Numbered from the stretch's first letter, positions 17,901-26,222 are shown. The stretch: 64,000 nt of DNA from Cypionkella sp. (GCA_025458525.1 JALOSF010000004.1:1-64000), one strand, 5' to 3'. The notes: a model not told the origin generated them from the sequence alone. Made by a program: numbers and translations.

Positions 17901-17987
17901 GGTGGCCGGGTGCAGGCGATCACCGCATCCGAAGTGCGCTACCGCAAAGGTGGCCGGATGGTGTCGCTCGCCATGCCCAAGGGCTGA
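14916..17987 (+). CDS. Large bitopic membrane protein with GspL/PilM-like and GspC/PilP-like ends
   Basis: A 1023-residue protein. Residues 1-160 look like an actin-fold GspL/PilM-type domain (LNLTDHGITLLHR, then LIIPESQILYMQV). Residues about 180-540 are a Pro/Ala/Glu-rich linker. One transmembrane helix lies at about 550-573 (GLILTGVLLLVLAIVAAWSS). A second Pro/Ala-rich stretch follows. The last 70 residues (INLSRLNLIGVYGTQSNRYA, then GDNLDGGRVQAI) resemble the homology region of GspC/PilP. This would place an N-terminal half in the cytoplasm and the C-terminus in the periplasm. No other secretion gene is nearby. Function is unassigned; the domain likenesses are by eye. Confidence 0.75.
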   Translation: MTPSFALNLTDHGITLLHRTGRGWMDVGHVAFDDPDLTAALEYLRSTALGLSPNGIATKLIIPESQILYMQVDAPGPDEASRRAQIESALDGRTPYTLDELSYDWSEDGARVTVAVVAKETLAEAEAFATEHRFNPVSFVALPQAARFGKEPFFGQTALAASLLPAGERVDPEAAPVTIIAREPQRIEDSAAAAVAPEPVPVAPTPVMAEPDPPVPAPEPEQTPVEVPEPGLPSPVAPEPEMPQPADPEPADPEPDLPEPDLPAPEPDPRPEPAPPAPTPPAPAPQPDPAPAYVPPAPPAYDPPTPPVTLSRPASVLPDEAEAPMAVDVEQEDTAEDAPQPKARVASVLDSKSPPGDDLPPPLSSAALMAFASRRAAEGNARPLGKADAGLPDLTAARPAAPAAARPATAAAKPVVERPAGARPAPKFSYDDPLPPPTRLPGDPPIAAGSVMGKASKGLRSLGTLVTAPTIPGTKKKKTAPPPAPAAAPARPVAAPVASTLAAPAETAPSLASMKAAAQSLSRPKLPTPAPDAIAKGLSARTMPQRGKPRYLGLILTGVLLLVLAIVAAWSSFYLTRSDDTPAEVQVAGVEDEAVADGQIPAPDEEMLADLQAPDDLPEAAPIAAPAPVAAQVAEAEPAPAEPAPQTGVEAVAASANQPNAANQDEIFLAGMDTPPVLSDPLILPQPVAAADALPAAQMPPPPFGTVYQFDADGRIVPTAEGIMTPEGVMLFAGRPARVPPQRPAALVAAAPEASATAPAAVGTAAPVAPAAVETAAPVQGEVLPAETFAADPALGTLRPRLRPEGLVPPAAVTADDDASLAPAADSRFASLRPRARPSEVLAAGEAARRASEAASLATQAAVENAVASAADASLSPLAVSVSRVPAPRPRDLSRAVEAAVAAATRQPAAEPVAAAQPAARPSAVEEEDDEPEVASAAPRIPTRANVAKQATFVNAINLSRLNLIGVYGTQSNRYALVRQANGRYRKVEVGDNLDGGRVQAITASEVRYRKGGRMVSLAMPKG
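17187..17251 (+). repeat. tandem 33-bp repeat with internal palindromes
   Basis: Two copies of a 33-base unit (starting at 17187 and 17220) lie inside the large membrane-protein gene. Each contains the inverted repeat CCGCGGTT/AACCGCGG. A degenerate third piece occurs near 17497. The unit encodes a repeated Ala/Pro/Val peptide. Confidence 0.7.
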
Positions 17988-17997
17988 CCCGCGCGTC

Positions 17998-19014
17998 TCA
18001 AGACCCGCTGACCCCTGCTTCGGCAAAGGTTGCCATGCCGGAATGGCAGGCAACCGCCCCCTGCACCACCCCCAGCGCAAGTGCCGCGCCCGAGCCTTCG
18101 CCAAGCCGCAAACCAAGCGCAAGCAGCGGTGCCTTCTGCAATGCCGCAAGCAACCGGCCGTGGCCCGCTTCGTCGCTGACATGGCCGGCAAGACAATGGT
18201 CCAGCGCGCCGGTCTGGGCACGCTCCAACACCAGAGCCGCCGCGCAGCAGATGAAGCCGTCAAGCACGACCGGAACGCGCTCGACCCTTGCCCGGGCGAT
18301 GGCGCCCGCCATCGCGGCAATCTCGCGCCCGCCCAGACAGCGCAGCACCTGCAACGGATCGCCAAGCACCGCCCCATGGCAGACAAGGCCGGCCCGAACC
18401 GCTTCGGCCTTGCGCGCCAGACCATCATCGTCCACGCCGGTGCCGCGGCCCACCCAATCCTCGGGCGCGCCCCCCAGCAAGGCCGCTGCAATGGCCGCGG
18501 CAGAGGTGGTGTTGCCGATCCCCATCTCACCGGCGATGAACAGATCGGCGCCCGGGTCCACCGCCTGCCAGCCGGTTGTCAGGGCCGCGACCGTCTCGGC
18601 CTCTGTCATGGCTGCGGTCTGGGTGAAATCGGCGGTGGGGCGGTCAAGCTCGATCGGGTGAACCGTCATGCTGGCGCCAAAGCTGCGGCACAGCTGGTTG
18701 ATCGCGGCGCCACCGTGGCGAAAGTTCGCGACCATCTGCACCGTCACCTCGGGCGGAAAGGCCGACACACCACGCGCGGCGATGCCGTGATTCCCGGCAA
18801 AAATGGCCACCTGCGGCCGGTCGGCCTGCGGCTTTTCGCGCCCCTGCCAGCCTGCCAGCCAGATCGACAGATCCTCCAGCCGACCCAAGGCGCCGGGCGG
18901 CTTGGTCAACTGCCCATTGCGGGCGCGCGCGGCCGCCTCGGCCCGCGCATCCGGCTGCGGCAGCGACGAAAGCACGCTGCGAAAACCATCAAGGGTGTCA
19001 AAGGGCGCGGTCAT
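17998..19014 (-). CDS. cobT: Nicotinate-nucleotide--dimethylbenzimidazole phosphoribosyltransferase
   Basis: Cobalamin lower-ligand assembly: transfers phosphoribose from nicotinate mononucleotide to dimethylbenzimidazole. The 338-residue length is normal. Recognisable blocks are [44 protein letters not shown] and the C-terminal [13 protein letters not shown] carrying the catalytic Glu. The start at 19014 is the family N-terminus. The gene is divergent from cobS across 76 bases. Confidence 0.96.
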   Translation of the reverse strand: MTAPFDTLDGFRSVLSSLPQPDARAEAAARARNGQLTKPPGALGRLEDLSIWLAGWQGREKPQADRPQVAIFAGNHGIAARGVSAFPPEVTVQMVANFRHGGAAINQLCRSFGASMTVHPIELDRPTADFTQTAAMTEAETVAALTTGWQAVDPGADLFIAGEMGIGNTTSAAAIAAALLGGAPEDWVGRGTGVDDDGLARKAEAVRAGLVCHGAVLGDPLQVLRCLGGREIAAMAGAIARARVERVPVVLDGFICCAAALVLERAQTGALDHCLAGHVSDEAGHGRLLAALQKAPLLALGLRLGEGSGAALALGVVQGAVACHSGMATFAEAGVSGS

Positions 19015-19090
19015 GGGCGGTGTCCTGCGTTGCATGGCGACTGGCCCTTGGCTACAGATTGGGCCAGCCAAAGACCAGATGGGAAACGTG

Positions 19091-19852
19091 ATGACACCGC
19101 CAGATCGTCCGCCTGCCCTCTGGCTCTTGTCTGATATCGCATCGGCCTTTGGCCTACTCACGCGCCTGCCCTGGCCGCAGACCGCACACCACCGGCCGCA
19201 TGCGGCCTGGGCCTGGCCGCTGGTCGGGGCAGTTGTGGGCGCGCTGGTGGCAGGGTCGGGCTGGCTTGCCGGGATGCTCGGCCTCAGCCCCGCGCTGGCC
19301 GCGGCTTTGGCCCTGATCGTCGGGGTCTTTGCGACCGGCGCGCTGCACGAGGATGGTCTGGCCGATTGCGCCGATGGGTTTTTCGGCGGCTGGACCCCGC
19401 AGCGGCGGCTGGAGATCATGAAGGACAGCCACATCGGCAGCTATGGCACATTGGCGCTGCTGCTTACGGGTCTGGCACGCTGGTCTGCGCTGGCTGCGCT
19501 GTTCGAAGCGGGTGCCTTTGGCGCCGTGGTGGTGGCGGCCATGCTGTCGCGTGCGCCGATGGCGGCGATCATCGCGACCCTGCCCAATGCCCGCAAAAGC
19601 GGCTTGTCGCAATCGGTGGGCCGCCCGCCGCGCAGCGCGGCGCTGATGGCGGTAATCCTCGCGCTGACCGGCGCGGCGCTGCTTGGGCCGCCGGGAGCCG
19701 GCATGGCCCTGGCCGCGGCAACGGGCGCGCTGTCGGTTGCAGCACTGGCACGGGCGCGGATCGGCGGGCAGACCGGCGATGTTCTAGGCGCAAGCCAGCA
19801 GATCGCAGAGCTTTGCGCGCTTTGCGCCGCGGTTGCCCTGGTCCCCAAATAA
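19091..19852 (+). CDS. cobS: Adenosylcobinamide-GDP ribazoletransferase
   Basis: Last step of nucleotide-loop assembly: joins adenosylcobinamide-GDP and alpha-ribazole in the inner membrane. A 253-residue polytopic protein with the signature [18 protein letters not shown] and the following ERLEIMKD-like block ([15 protein letters not shown]). The ATG at 19091 has GGGA nine bases before it; an ATG four codons earlier is possible. Its divergence from cobT suggests a shared control region, but no cobalamin riboswitch fits in the 76-base gap. Confidence 0.94.
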   Translation: MTPPDRPPALWLLSDIASAFGLLTRLPWPQTAHHRPHAAWAWPLVGAVVGALVAGSGWLAGMLGLSPALAAALALIVGVFATGALHEDGLADCADGFFGGWTPQRRLEIMKDSHIGSYGTLALLLTGLARWSALAALFEAGAFGAVVVAAMLSRAPMAAIIATLPNARKSGLSQSVGRPPRSAALMAVILALTGAALLGPPGAGMALAAATGALSVAALARARIGGQTGDVLGASQQIAELCALCAAVALVPK

Positions 19853-19853
19853 G

Positions 19854-19881
19854 AACGGCGGCCCCCGCGGGACCGCCGTTT
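19854..19881. terminator. bidirectional terminator between cobS and carD
   Basis: Arms AACGGCGGNCCC/GGGNCCGCCGTT flank a short GC loop, starting two bases after the cobS stop. A-run and T-run edges let it serve both convergent genes. Confidence 0.75.
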
Positions 19882-19902
19882 CAATCGCTCAAGACCCCGA
19901 CT

Positions 19903-20412
19903 TCAGGCCGCGCGGCTGACAAGGACGTCATCCACAGTCTTGGCGGCGGCCCCGGCATCCACGCCGGACACGGCCGCGACTTCGCGGGTCAGACGCTCGA
20001 GCGCGGCTTCGTAAAGCTGACGCTCGGAATAGCTTTGTTCGCGCTGGTCGTCGCTGCGGTGCAGATCACGCACCACTTCGGCAATCGCCATCAGATCGCC
20101 CGAGTTGATCTTCTGCTCATACTCTTGGGCGCGACGCGACCACATGGCGCGCTTGACCTTTGCCTTGCCCTTGAGCGTATCAAGCGCCTTGGACACCACA
20201 TCGGGTGCAGAAAGGGCGCGCATGCCGATTTCGGTCGCCTTATGCGTGGGGACCCGCAGCGTCATCTTGTCCTTTTCAAAGGTAATGACAAACAGCTCCA
20301 GCTTGAACCCGGCGATTTCCTGCTCCTCGATGGACATGATCTTGCCCACGCCATGGGCGGGATATACGACAAACTCGTTCGGGCGAAACTCGGGCTTCTT
20401 GGACTTGGTCAT
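19903..20412 (-). CDS. CarD-family transcriptional regulator
   Basis: A 169-residue RNA-polymerase-binding regulator. The N-terminal CarD/TRCF RNAP-interaction domain is evident (FVVYPAHGVGKIMSIEEQEI, residues 14-33), followed by a helical DNA-contacting domain with the conserved tryptophan in RAMWSRRAQEYEQKI. Alphaproteobacterial CarD stabilises open complexes at promoters, notably those with imperfect -10 elements. Transcribed alone from a 290-base AT-rich upstream region. Confidence 0.94.
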   Translation of the reverse strand: MTKSKKPEFRPNEFVVYPAHGVGKIMSIEEQEIAGFKLELFVITFEKDKMTLRVPTHKATEIGMRALSAPDVVSKALDTLKGKAKVKRAMWSRRAQEYEQKINSGDLMAIAEVVRDLHRSDDQREQSYSERQLYEAALERLTREVAAVSGVDAGAAAKTVDDVLVSRAA

Positions 20413-20702
20413 TCAGTCGCTTCCTAACAGCGGTGCCCTTTTTGCGACAAAAGAACCGCCCCAACCGTATCAGGTCGGGCGATGCGAGCCTTTTGTCACT
20501 AAGATTTCCGACTCAGGCGAGCAGCTCTGAGCGGGCGTCAGGCATCCATGATTGTTTGTAACAACTGTATATCACAAAAATCAGCTGATTCCAACCGCCG
20601 TAACGGCGGCATTCCGCACAGTTACGCCTTGAAAACATTTAATTTTTTGCAGCCATGCTGATTCGGCATGCCCGATCTTCCGAATCGGGCGTAAATATGG
20701 CG
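20413..20702. other. AT-rich intergenic region upstream of carD
   Basis: 290 bases without a credible gene, clearly richer in A and T than the rest of the window. It should hold the carD promoter (minus strand), but no box pair is convincing. It contains a perfect palindrome CCGCCGTAACGGCGG (20595-20609, 6-base arms) and overlapping inverted repeats GATTCGG/CCGAATC and CCCGA/TCGGG around 20661-20690 near the fdxA stop. Confidence 0.5.
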
Positions 20703-21041
20703 TTAGCTGCCTTCACCCGGCGCTTCGGAAAAATACTTCTCGCGCTTGCCCTTTTCGCCATCGCGGGCCTCTGCCTCTGGCAGCGGATCCTTGCGCACGG
20801 TGATCACGGGCCACATCAGCGAATACTTGCGGTTGAAGGCCACCCATTCATCCATGTCCGGTTCGGTATCGGGCCGGATCGCATCGGCCGGGCATTCCGG
20901 TTCGCAGACACCGCAATCGATGCATTCATCGGGATGGATGACCAGCATGTTTTCGCCTTCGTAGAAGCAGTCCACAGGACAGACTTCAACGCAATCGGTG
21001 TATTTGCAGGCAATGCAGTTATCAATCACCACATAGGTCAT
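20703..21041 (-). CDS. fdxA: 7Fe ferredoxin FdxA
   Basis: A 112-residue electron carrier with one 3Fe-4S and one 4Fe-4S cluster. The cysteine pattern Cys9, Cys17, Cys21-Pro (in [18 protein letters not shown]) and Cys40, Cys43, Cys46, Cys50 ([14 protein letters not shown]) is that of Azotobacter-type FdxA/FdII. The C-terminal extension is usual for the family. Start taken at MTYVVIDNC (21041), the conserved N-terminus. It lies 51 bases downstream of the S4-domain gene. Confidence 0.96.
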   Translation of the reverse strand: MTYVVIDNCIACKYTDCVEVCPVDCFYEGENMLVIHPDECIDCGVCEPECPADAIRPDTEPDMDEWVAFNRKYSLMWPVITVRKDPLPEAEARDGEKGKREKYFSEAPGEGS

Positions 21042-21092
21042 CAGATCGGGCCCTTGAATATGTCGGGTCACTAGCTAGAGCAAGCGCAAGGA

Positions 21093-21413
21093 TCATTCAA
21101 GCGGCTCTGGCGCAGGTTGCGGGTCCAGATCGAGATAAAGCAGCTGCGCCTCGGTGGCGGGGCCGCGCCGGTGGCCCAAGGCCACCACTTTGACCAGGCG
21201 AATGCGGTTGGCCTGGGCAAAGGTCAACACATCACCGATGCCAACCCCGTAGCCGGGTTTCAAGGTGCGGTTGCCGTTCACCCGGCAATGGCCGCCCTCG
21301 ATCACGTCGGCGGCAAGCGCGCGCGTCTTGAAAAAACGCGCCTGCCACAACCATTTGTCCAGCCGCAGCCGCGGCTGGGCGTCGGGCGCCGGTTTTGCGC
21401 CCGGCCCGGCCAA
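21093..21413 (-). CDS. S4-domain RNA-binding protein (HslR/Hsp15-like)
   Basis: A 106-residue protein with an S4 RNA-binding domain (residues about 15-80: RLDKWLWQARFFKTRALA, then GHCRVNGNRTLKPGYGVGIGD). Hsp15 relatives bind stalled 50S subunits carrying nascent chains. No ATG exists before the domain; the best start is TTG at 21413, four bases after the helicase stop, so it is probably translated by coupling with the helicase gene. Confidence 0.88.
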   Translation of the reverse strand: MAGPGAKPAPDAQPRLRLDKWLWQARFFKTRALAADVIEGGHCRVNGNRTLKPGYGVGIGDVLTFAQANRIRLVKVVALGHRRGPATEAQLLYLDLDPQPAPEPLE

Positions 21414-21416
21414 GGC

Positions 21417-24314
21417 CTAGACCTTGCCCTTCAGCGCAAGCAGCGCGGCAAAGGGGTTGTCGGGATCGATCGGCTTTTCGGCGCGCTGCGGGCGGGCCTC
21501 GAACTGACGCGGCTTGTCGGTGCGCTCGGGCCGGTCGCCCTTGCCCTTGCCACGATCACCCTTGCCATGCGGCTTGCCCTCGCCCTGCGGCCGCGGGGGG
21601 CGCTCTGCCTGTGGGCGGTCGCCTTGCGGTTTGTCGCCGCGTGGCCGGTCGCCTTTTGGCCGGTCGCCCTTGGGGCGGTCGCCTTGCGGACGCTCACCTT
21701 GCGGACGCTCGCGCCGCTCCCCTTGCGGGCGCGGGCCGCGTTCGGGACGGGCGTTGCGAGGCTTTGGCGCCCAGGTGAAGGTATAAAACGCCTCCATCTC
21801 GGGCGCTGCCCCCTCGGGGGCGCGGTCCACCGGCGGCGGCGCAAGGACAGACACTTCCTCGGGGATCGGGTTTTGCGGGGCGTCCGGGTCAACCGGGGCC
21901 ACGACGACCGGCTCGGCGGCCTTGACCTTCGGTCGCTCGGCCTTTTCGCCCTTGTAGCCAAGGCCACCCATCAGATCGGCGAATTGATCCAGCGTCATGC
22001 CGGTGATCGACAGCATGTCGGGCGTCGCCTCGAACCCGGCGCGACTGTCCTTTTGCCGCAGGATATCGGCCAGACGTTCCAGCATGTCGATGCGGATCGC
22101 GCGGCTGCCCGCCGGATGGTAGCCGGCCAGCGTGTAATGCGCCTTGGGCACCTCGGCCACGTTGGGAATGGTCACAAGACCGGGCGGAGGGCTTTCGGGG
22201 AATTCGTCCAGCCCGTTCCACAACGACCACAGCACCAGACGCAGGCGGGTGGGTGCGGGTTTCAAAAGCAAGGGCAGGAAGATGGTGAACTGCCCGAACC
22301 GCACCCCATGCTTGCGCAAGGCGCCGCGGGCTTCCTGGTCAAGGTCCTTGACCTCGTTCGCCACGGCGTCGCGCGGCAGAACGCCCAGACCTTCGACCAG
22401 CCGGAAGGCAAAGCCGCGCGCAAGGCCGGTCAACGTCTCATCCCGGCTCATGGCGGCCAGCGGCTCGAACAGCGCGGCCACCTTGCGGTCGATGAAATGC
22501 TGCAAGCGGCGGCGGACCTTTTCGGCCACGTCGAAGCCGGCTTCCTCGTCCACGAAAGCCTGGACCGAGGGGCGCAGCGCCTCGGCGCCCTTGACCAGCT
22601 TGCCGACCGCGGTGGTGCCCCACATCAGGCCCCCCTGTTCGGTAAAGTCCATCTCGGTGTCGGGGGCGTTGTAGAACCGATCCGCCCGCAGGTGGAATTC
22701 AGGCTTGAGCGCCTGCATCGCGGCCTGCGCCATCACCTTTGCCCCATCCGGAGAGGTGCTCGAATCCTGCCGGAACCGGAACCCCTCCAGCCGACCGACG
22801 AATTCGCCGCTCACCGTCACTTCGCCTTTGTCATTCACCTCGGCCACGAGGGTCTCCTTCTGGTTCAACCGGCGAAGCAGGACACTGGTCCGCCGATCTA
22901 CAAATCTTTGTGTCAGCCGGTCATGCAGCGCATCCGACAGGCGATCTTCTACAGCGCGAGTCTCGCCCCGCCAATGGCTTTCATCATCGACCCAGCCTTT
23001 GCGCTGCGCAATGTAGGTCCAGGTGCGGATATAGGCGAGCCGTTTGGAGATCGCATCGATATCGCCATCGGTTCGGTCGATGCGCGCCACCGCAGTGCGC
23101 ACCCAATCCGACGGCACCCTTCCCCCGCCCAGACCGCGCCCGCACAGATAGCCGAATATCTTTGCCAACAGCCCGGCGTGATCGCTGTCCGATGCGCCGC
23201 GGAAATCAGGAATGCGGCAGACATCCCAAAGCAGTTGCACCCGCTTTGGCCCTGTCAGCCTTTCGCGCACCTCTGGCATCTCGACCAGCGCCTTGAGCGC
23301 CAGGACATCGTCGGCGTCGCGGGCGCGCGTCAGCCAATCGTTGCTGGTGGGGGCCTCCAGACTGCGGATCAGCTTGTCTGCGGTGCCAAAGTCCAGATCG
23401 TGGTTGCGCCACATCAGCTTTCGAACGGGGGCAAACTGGTGGCCCTCGATGGCTTCGATGGTGTCTTCGTCAAAGGGGCGCGCCTCGCCCGTCACGCCAA
23501 AAGTGCCGTTGTCGGTGTGCCGCCCCGCCCGGCCCGCGATCTGCGCCAGTTCCTGCGGATAAAGCCCACGCATCCGGCGGCCATCGAACTTTGCGGTCGC
23601 GGAAAAGGCCACATGCTTGATGTCAAGGTTGAGGCCCATGCCAATGGCATCGGTGGCCACCAGATAATCGACATCGCCATTCTGGTAAAGCGCCACCTGC
23701 GCATTGCGGGTACGGGGCGACAGCGCGCCCATGACCACGGCGCAACCGCCCTTTTGCCGCCGGATCAACTCGGCAATAGCATAGACATTTTCAACCGAAA
23801 ACCCGACGATCGCGCTGCGTGGGGGCATGCGGCTTATCTTTTTCGAACCCGTATAAGTCAGGGTGCTGAACCGCTCCCGCTTGAGGAACGTGACACCCGG
23901 CACCAGCCCCGCAATCGCCGGGCGCATGGTTTCGGCCCCCATGAACAAGGTCTCAAGCAGCCCGCGTGCCCGCAGCAGACGATCGGTGAACACATGGCCG
24001 CGGTCCGGGTCGGCGCAAAGCTGGATTTCGTCGATGGCAACGAAATCGGCCCCGATCTCAAGCGGCATCGCCTCTACCGTGCAGACCCAGTATTGGGTGC
24101 GGTCGGGCACGATGCGTTCCTCACCCGTGACCAAAGCCACGACCGAAGGGCCGCGCAAGGCCACGATGCGGTCATAGACCTCGCGCGCCAGAAGGCGCAG
24201 CGGCAGACCGATCACGCCCGTGCGATGGCCGAGCATCCGGTCTATCGCGTAATGCGTCTTGCCTGTGTTGGTCGGCCCGAGAACCGCCGTGACCCGGCCC
24301 GTGGTCGCGCCCAT
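21417..24314 (-). CDS. Suv3/MgpS-like DEAD/H helicase with basic repeat tail
   Basis: A 965-residue superfamily 2 RNA helicase related to mitochondrial Suv3. Motif I GPTNTGKT is at residues 13-20, motif II DEIQ at 95-98, and the helicase C domain includes ATDAIGMGLNLDI and QIAGRAGRH. A long alpha-helical region follows. From about residue 860 the tail is a tandem RPQGD/RPKGD-type repeat that is highly basic, suited to RNA binding. The ATG at 24314 (MGATTGRVTAV) is taken over an upstream codon at 24395 because the extension lacks conservation. Role: probably RNA or ribosome remodelling. Confidence 0.9.
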   Translation of the reverse strand: MGATTGRVTAVLGPTNTGKTHYAIDRMLGHRTGVIGLPLRLLAREVYDRIVALRGPSVVALVTGEERIVPDRTQYWVCTVEAMPLEIGADFVAIDEIQLCADPDRGHVFTDRLLRARGLLETLFMGAETMRPAIAGLVPGVTFLKRERFSTLTYTGSKKISRMPPRSAIVGFSVENVYAIAELIRRQKGGCAVVMGALSPRTRNAQVALYQNGDVDYLVATDAIGMGLNLDIKHVAFSATAKFDGRRMRGLYPQELAQIAGRAGRHTDNGTFGVTGEARPFDEDTIEAIEGHQFAPVRKLMWRNHDLDFGTADKLIRSLEAPTSNDWLTRARDADDVLALKALVEMPEVRERLTGPKRVQLLWDVCRIPDFRGASDSDHAGLLAKIFGYLCGRGLGGGRVPSDWVRTAVARIDRTDGDIDAISKRLAYIRTWTYIAQRKGWVDDESHWRGETRAVEDRLSDALHDRLTQRFVDRRTSVLLRRLNQKETLVAEVNDKGEVTVSGEFVGRLEGFRFRQDSSTSPDGAKVMAQAAMQALKPEFHLRADRFYNAPDTEMDFTEQGGLMWGTTAVGKLVKGAEALRPSVQAFVDEEAGFDVAEKVRRRLQHFIDRKVAALFEPLAAMSRDETLTGLARGFAFRLVEGLGVLPRDAVANEVKDLDQEARGALRKHGVRFGQFTIFLPLLLKPAPTRLRLVLWSLWNGLDEFPESPPPGLVTIPNVAEVPKAHYTLAGYHPAGSRAIRIDMLERLADILRQKDSRAGFEATPDMLSITGMTLDQFADLMGGLGYKGEKAERPKVKAAEPVVVAPVDPDAPQNPIPEEVSVLAPPPVDRAPEGAAPEMEAFYTFTWAPKPRNARPERGPRPQGERRERPQGERPQGDRPKGDRPKGDRPRGDKPQGDRPQAERPPRPQGEGKPHGKGDRGKGKGDRPERTDKPRQFEARPQRAEKPIDPDNPFAALLALKGKV
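21595..21725 (-). repeat. 15-bp degenerate tandem repeat encoding RPxGD units
   Basis: About eight imperfect copies of a 15-base unit specify Arg-Pro-(Gln/Lys/Arg)-Gly-(Asp/Glu) in the helicase C-terminal tail. Units such as GGCGACCGCCC recur in phase. Such arrays can change copy number by slippage. Confidence 0.75.
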
Positions 24315-24363
24315 CGTTTCATCCCTGCGCGCCCGGCGCGTTGTCTGGCCTTGAACCCTGCCG

Positions 24364-24921
24364 TTACAGATCGGTACCCGCAACCTCGGCTTCAAGCCGC
24401 TCTACCGCTTCTGATACGCCGCCAAGATTGGGATGTATAGCCAAGGCCGCACGATAGATGGCCAATGCCTTTTCCGGATTGTCCAGTTCTTCGTAAATTG
24501 CGCCAAGCCCGGCCATCGCGCCGAAATGGCGTGGATTGAGCGTCAGCGTCCGCGCGATGTCGGCGATCGACGGGCCGAACTGACCCGCCTGAAAGAAAGC
24601 GGTGGCGCGTGCGTTCCAGCCTTCGGCAAAATCGGGGGCATGGTCGGTCAGCGCGGTCAGATGGCCAATCGCCTCGGTCGTATCGCCATTGGCAAGCGCA
24701 TCACGCCCGCGTTGCAGCAAAAGATCCATCGCGGGAGAGCCGCTTTTCGACCATTCGTTCCAGATTTCACGCTCGAGTCGGGATGCCGCGCGTGCATCGG
24801 CCGATTTCAGCTTGTCAAACAGATCATCCAGCGGTGCTTGCGCCGAAACAGCCCCTCCCCCGAGGAAAACTGCGACAAGTGCCGCTACGATAGGATTGAG
24901 AAACCTGTGATGAACTTTCAT
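24364..24921 (-). CDS. Exported TPR-repeat protein
   Basis: A 185-residue protein with a signal peptide (MKVHHRFLNPIVAALVAVFL, cleavage after VSAQA near residue 29) and about three tetratricopeptide repeats from residue 75 on. Repeat cores are ALANGDTTEAIGHL, ARATAFFQAGQF and GAIYEELDNPEKAL. It probably acts as a periplasmic protein-interaction scaffold. It lies upstream of the helicase by 49 bases on the same strand and diverges from the SCP2 gene. Confidence 0.85.
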   Translation of the reverse strand: MKVHHRFLNPIVAALVAVFLGGGAVSAQAPLDDLFDKLKSADARAASRLEREIWNEWSKSGSPAMDLLLQRGRDALANGDTTEAIGHLTALTDHAPDFAEGWNARATAFFQAGQFGPSIADIARTLTLNPRHFGAMAGLGAIYEELDNPEKALAIYRAALAIHPNLGGVSEAVERLEAEVAGTDL

Positions 24922-24990
24922 ATCAAACAGGATAGCGTATCGGCGCAGGAAAACCAGTTCCTGCGCGTCACAAGGCAGAGAGGATTTTGC

Positions 24991-25278
24991 ATGAGCGACG
25001 TGGTGAACGAGGCCGTTCGGGTTTTGTCGGAAAAGCTGTCCGGCGGATTTGACGGTGTCGCGAAATTTGTGATCGAAGGCGAAGGCGCGATCATGCTGGA
25101 CCCCGATGGCGTGCGCGCCGCGGATGACCCGGCGGATGTGACGCTGACGGCATCGGCCGATGTGTTCAAGCGGATCCTCGATGGCGATCTGAACCCGACG
25201 ATGGCCTTCATGCAGGGCAAGCTGGCGGTGGATGGCAGCATGGGCCTTGCGATGAAACTGGGGTCGGTTCTGGGGTGA
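24991..25278 (+). CDS. SCP2 sterol-binding domain protein
   Basis: A 95-residue single-domain SCP2 protein, a small fold with a hydrophobic tunnel for lipids or acyl-CoA. Typical blocks are GGFDGVAKFVIEGEGAIMLD and the C-terminal FMQGKLAVDGSMGLAMKL. AGAGAGG nine bases upstream fixes the ATG at 24991. The stop overlaps the hydrolase GTG start (GTGA), indicating a two-gene operon possibly acting on lipids. Confidence 0.9.
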   Translation: MSDVVNEAVRVLSEKLSGGFDGVAKFVIEGEGAIMLDPDGVRAADDPADVTLTASADVFKRILDGDLNPTMAFMQGKLAVDGSMGLAMKLGSVLG

Positions 25279-26222
25279 GCGGGCCTGCCTTCCTGACCGC
25301 TCCGTTCCATGCGGAGCTTGCCGAAGGCCCGGAGGGCGGCGAGGCCTTCTGGGTTCAGACCTCGGATGGCGTGCGCATTCGCGCCGGGGTCTGGCCTGTG
25401 GGCGCGCGGGGAACGGTCTTGTTGTTCCCCGGCCGCACCGAATATGTCGAGAAATACGGGCGCGCCGCAGGCGATCTGAAGGCGCGCGGCTTTGCCACGG
25501 TGGCAATCGACTGGCGCGGTCAGGGTCTGGCAGATCGGGACCTGGCCGACCGGATGATGGGGCATGTCGGCAATTTCCTTGATTATCAGCATGATGTGCA
25601 GGCGGTGCTGGCTTTGGTGCGCGGGCTTGGCGTGCCCGAACCTTACTATCTTCTGTCGCATTCCATGGGGGGCGCCATTGCCCTGCGGGCGCTGATGCGC
25701 GGTCTGCCGGTCAAGGCCGCATCGTTTTCAGCGCCGATGTGGGGGATCGCGATGGCCGCATGGCTGCGCCCTCTGGCCCAGCCGATGGCACAGCTGTCAT
25801 CCCTGTTCGGACAGGCCCACCGCTTCGCCCCCGGCACGAATGGCAAAAGCTATGTCGCCGAGGCCGATTTTGGTGGCAATGTGCTGACCACCGATCCCGA
25901 CATGTGGCGCTACATGAAACGTCAGGTGACAGAGCGGCCGGAACTGGCGCTGGCAGGGCCCAGCATGGGTTGGCTGCACACCGCGCTGTCGGAATGTCAG
26001 GCGATGTCGGTGCTGCCCGCCCCGCGGACACCGGCGCTGACCGCGCTTGGCACGGCCGAGCGTGTGGTCGATCCGGCGCCGGTCCACCTGCGCATGGCGG
26101 GCTGGCGCGATGGCCGGCTGGAGATGTTCATGGGCGCCGAACATGAGGTGCCGATGGAAGCACCGCATCACCGCACCCGCTTTTTCGACCTGACAGCCGA
26201 TCTGTTCCGGCGCCATCCCTAG
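25275..26222 (+). CDS. Alpha/beta hydrolase (lysophospholipase-like)
   Basis: A 315-residue alpha/beta-hydrolase of the monoglyceride lipase/lysophospholipase type. The nucleophile is Ser130 in SHSMGG; the preceding FPGRTEYVEKYG block and IDWRGQGLADR are characteristic. The catalytic His is probably in the C-terminal GAEHEVPME segment. It starts with GTG at 25275 overlapping the SCP2 stop by three bases. The substrate is likely a lysolipid or monoacylglycerol, by family only. Confidence 0.9.
   Translation: MSGPAFLTAPFHAELAEGPEGGEAFWVQTSDGVRIRAGVWPVGARGTVLLFPGRTEYVEKYGRAAGDLKARGFATVAIDWRGQGLADRDLADRMMGHVGNFLDYQHDVQAVLALVRGLGVPEPYYLLSHSMGGAIALRALMRGLPVKAASFSAPMWGIAMAAWLRPLAQPMAQLSSLFGQAHRFAPGTNGKSYVAEADFGGNVLTTDPDMWRYMKRQVTERPELALAGPSMGWLHTALSECQAMSVLPAPRTPALTALGTAERVVDPAPVHLRMAGWRDGRLEMFMGAEHEVPMEAPHHRTRFFDLTADLFRRHP

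Noticed and set aside
20626-20655. CTTGAAA-N18-CCATGC on the plus strand as a heat-shock promoter
   Set aside because: The spacer is too long and no plus-strand gene follows; fdxA lies in the opposite orientation.
21117-24440. 1107-codon open frame on the plus strand
   Set aside because: It is antisense to the helicase gene; high GC suppresses stop codons. The product is rich in Gly, Arg, His and Gln with no domain.
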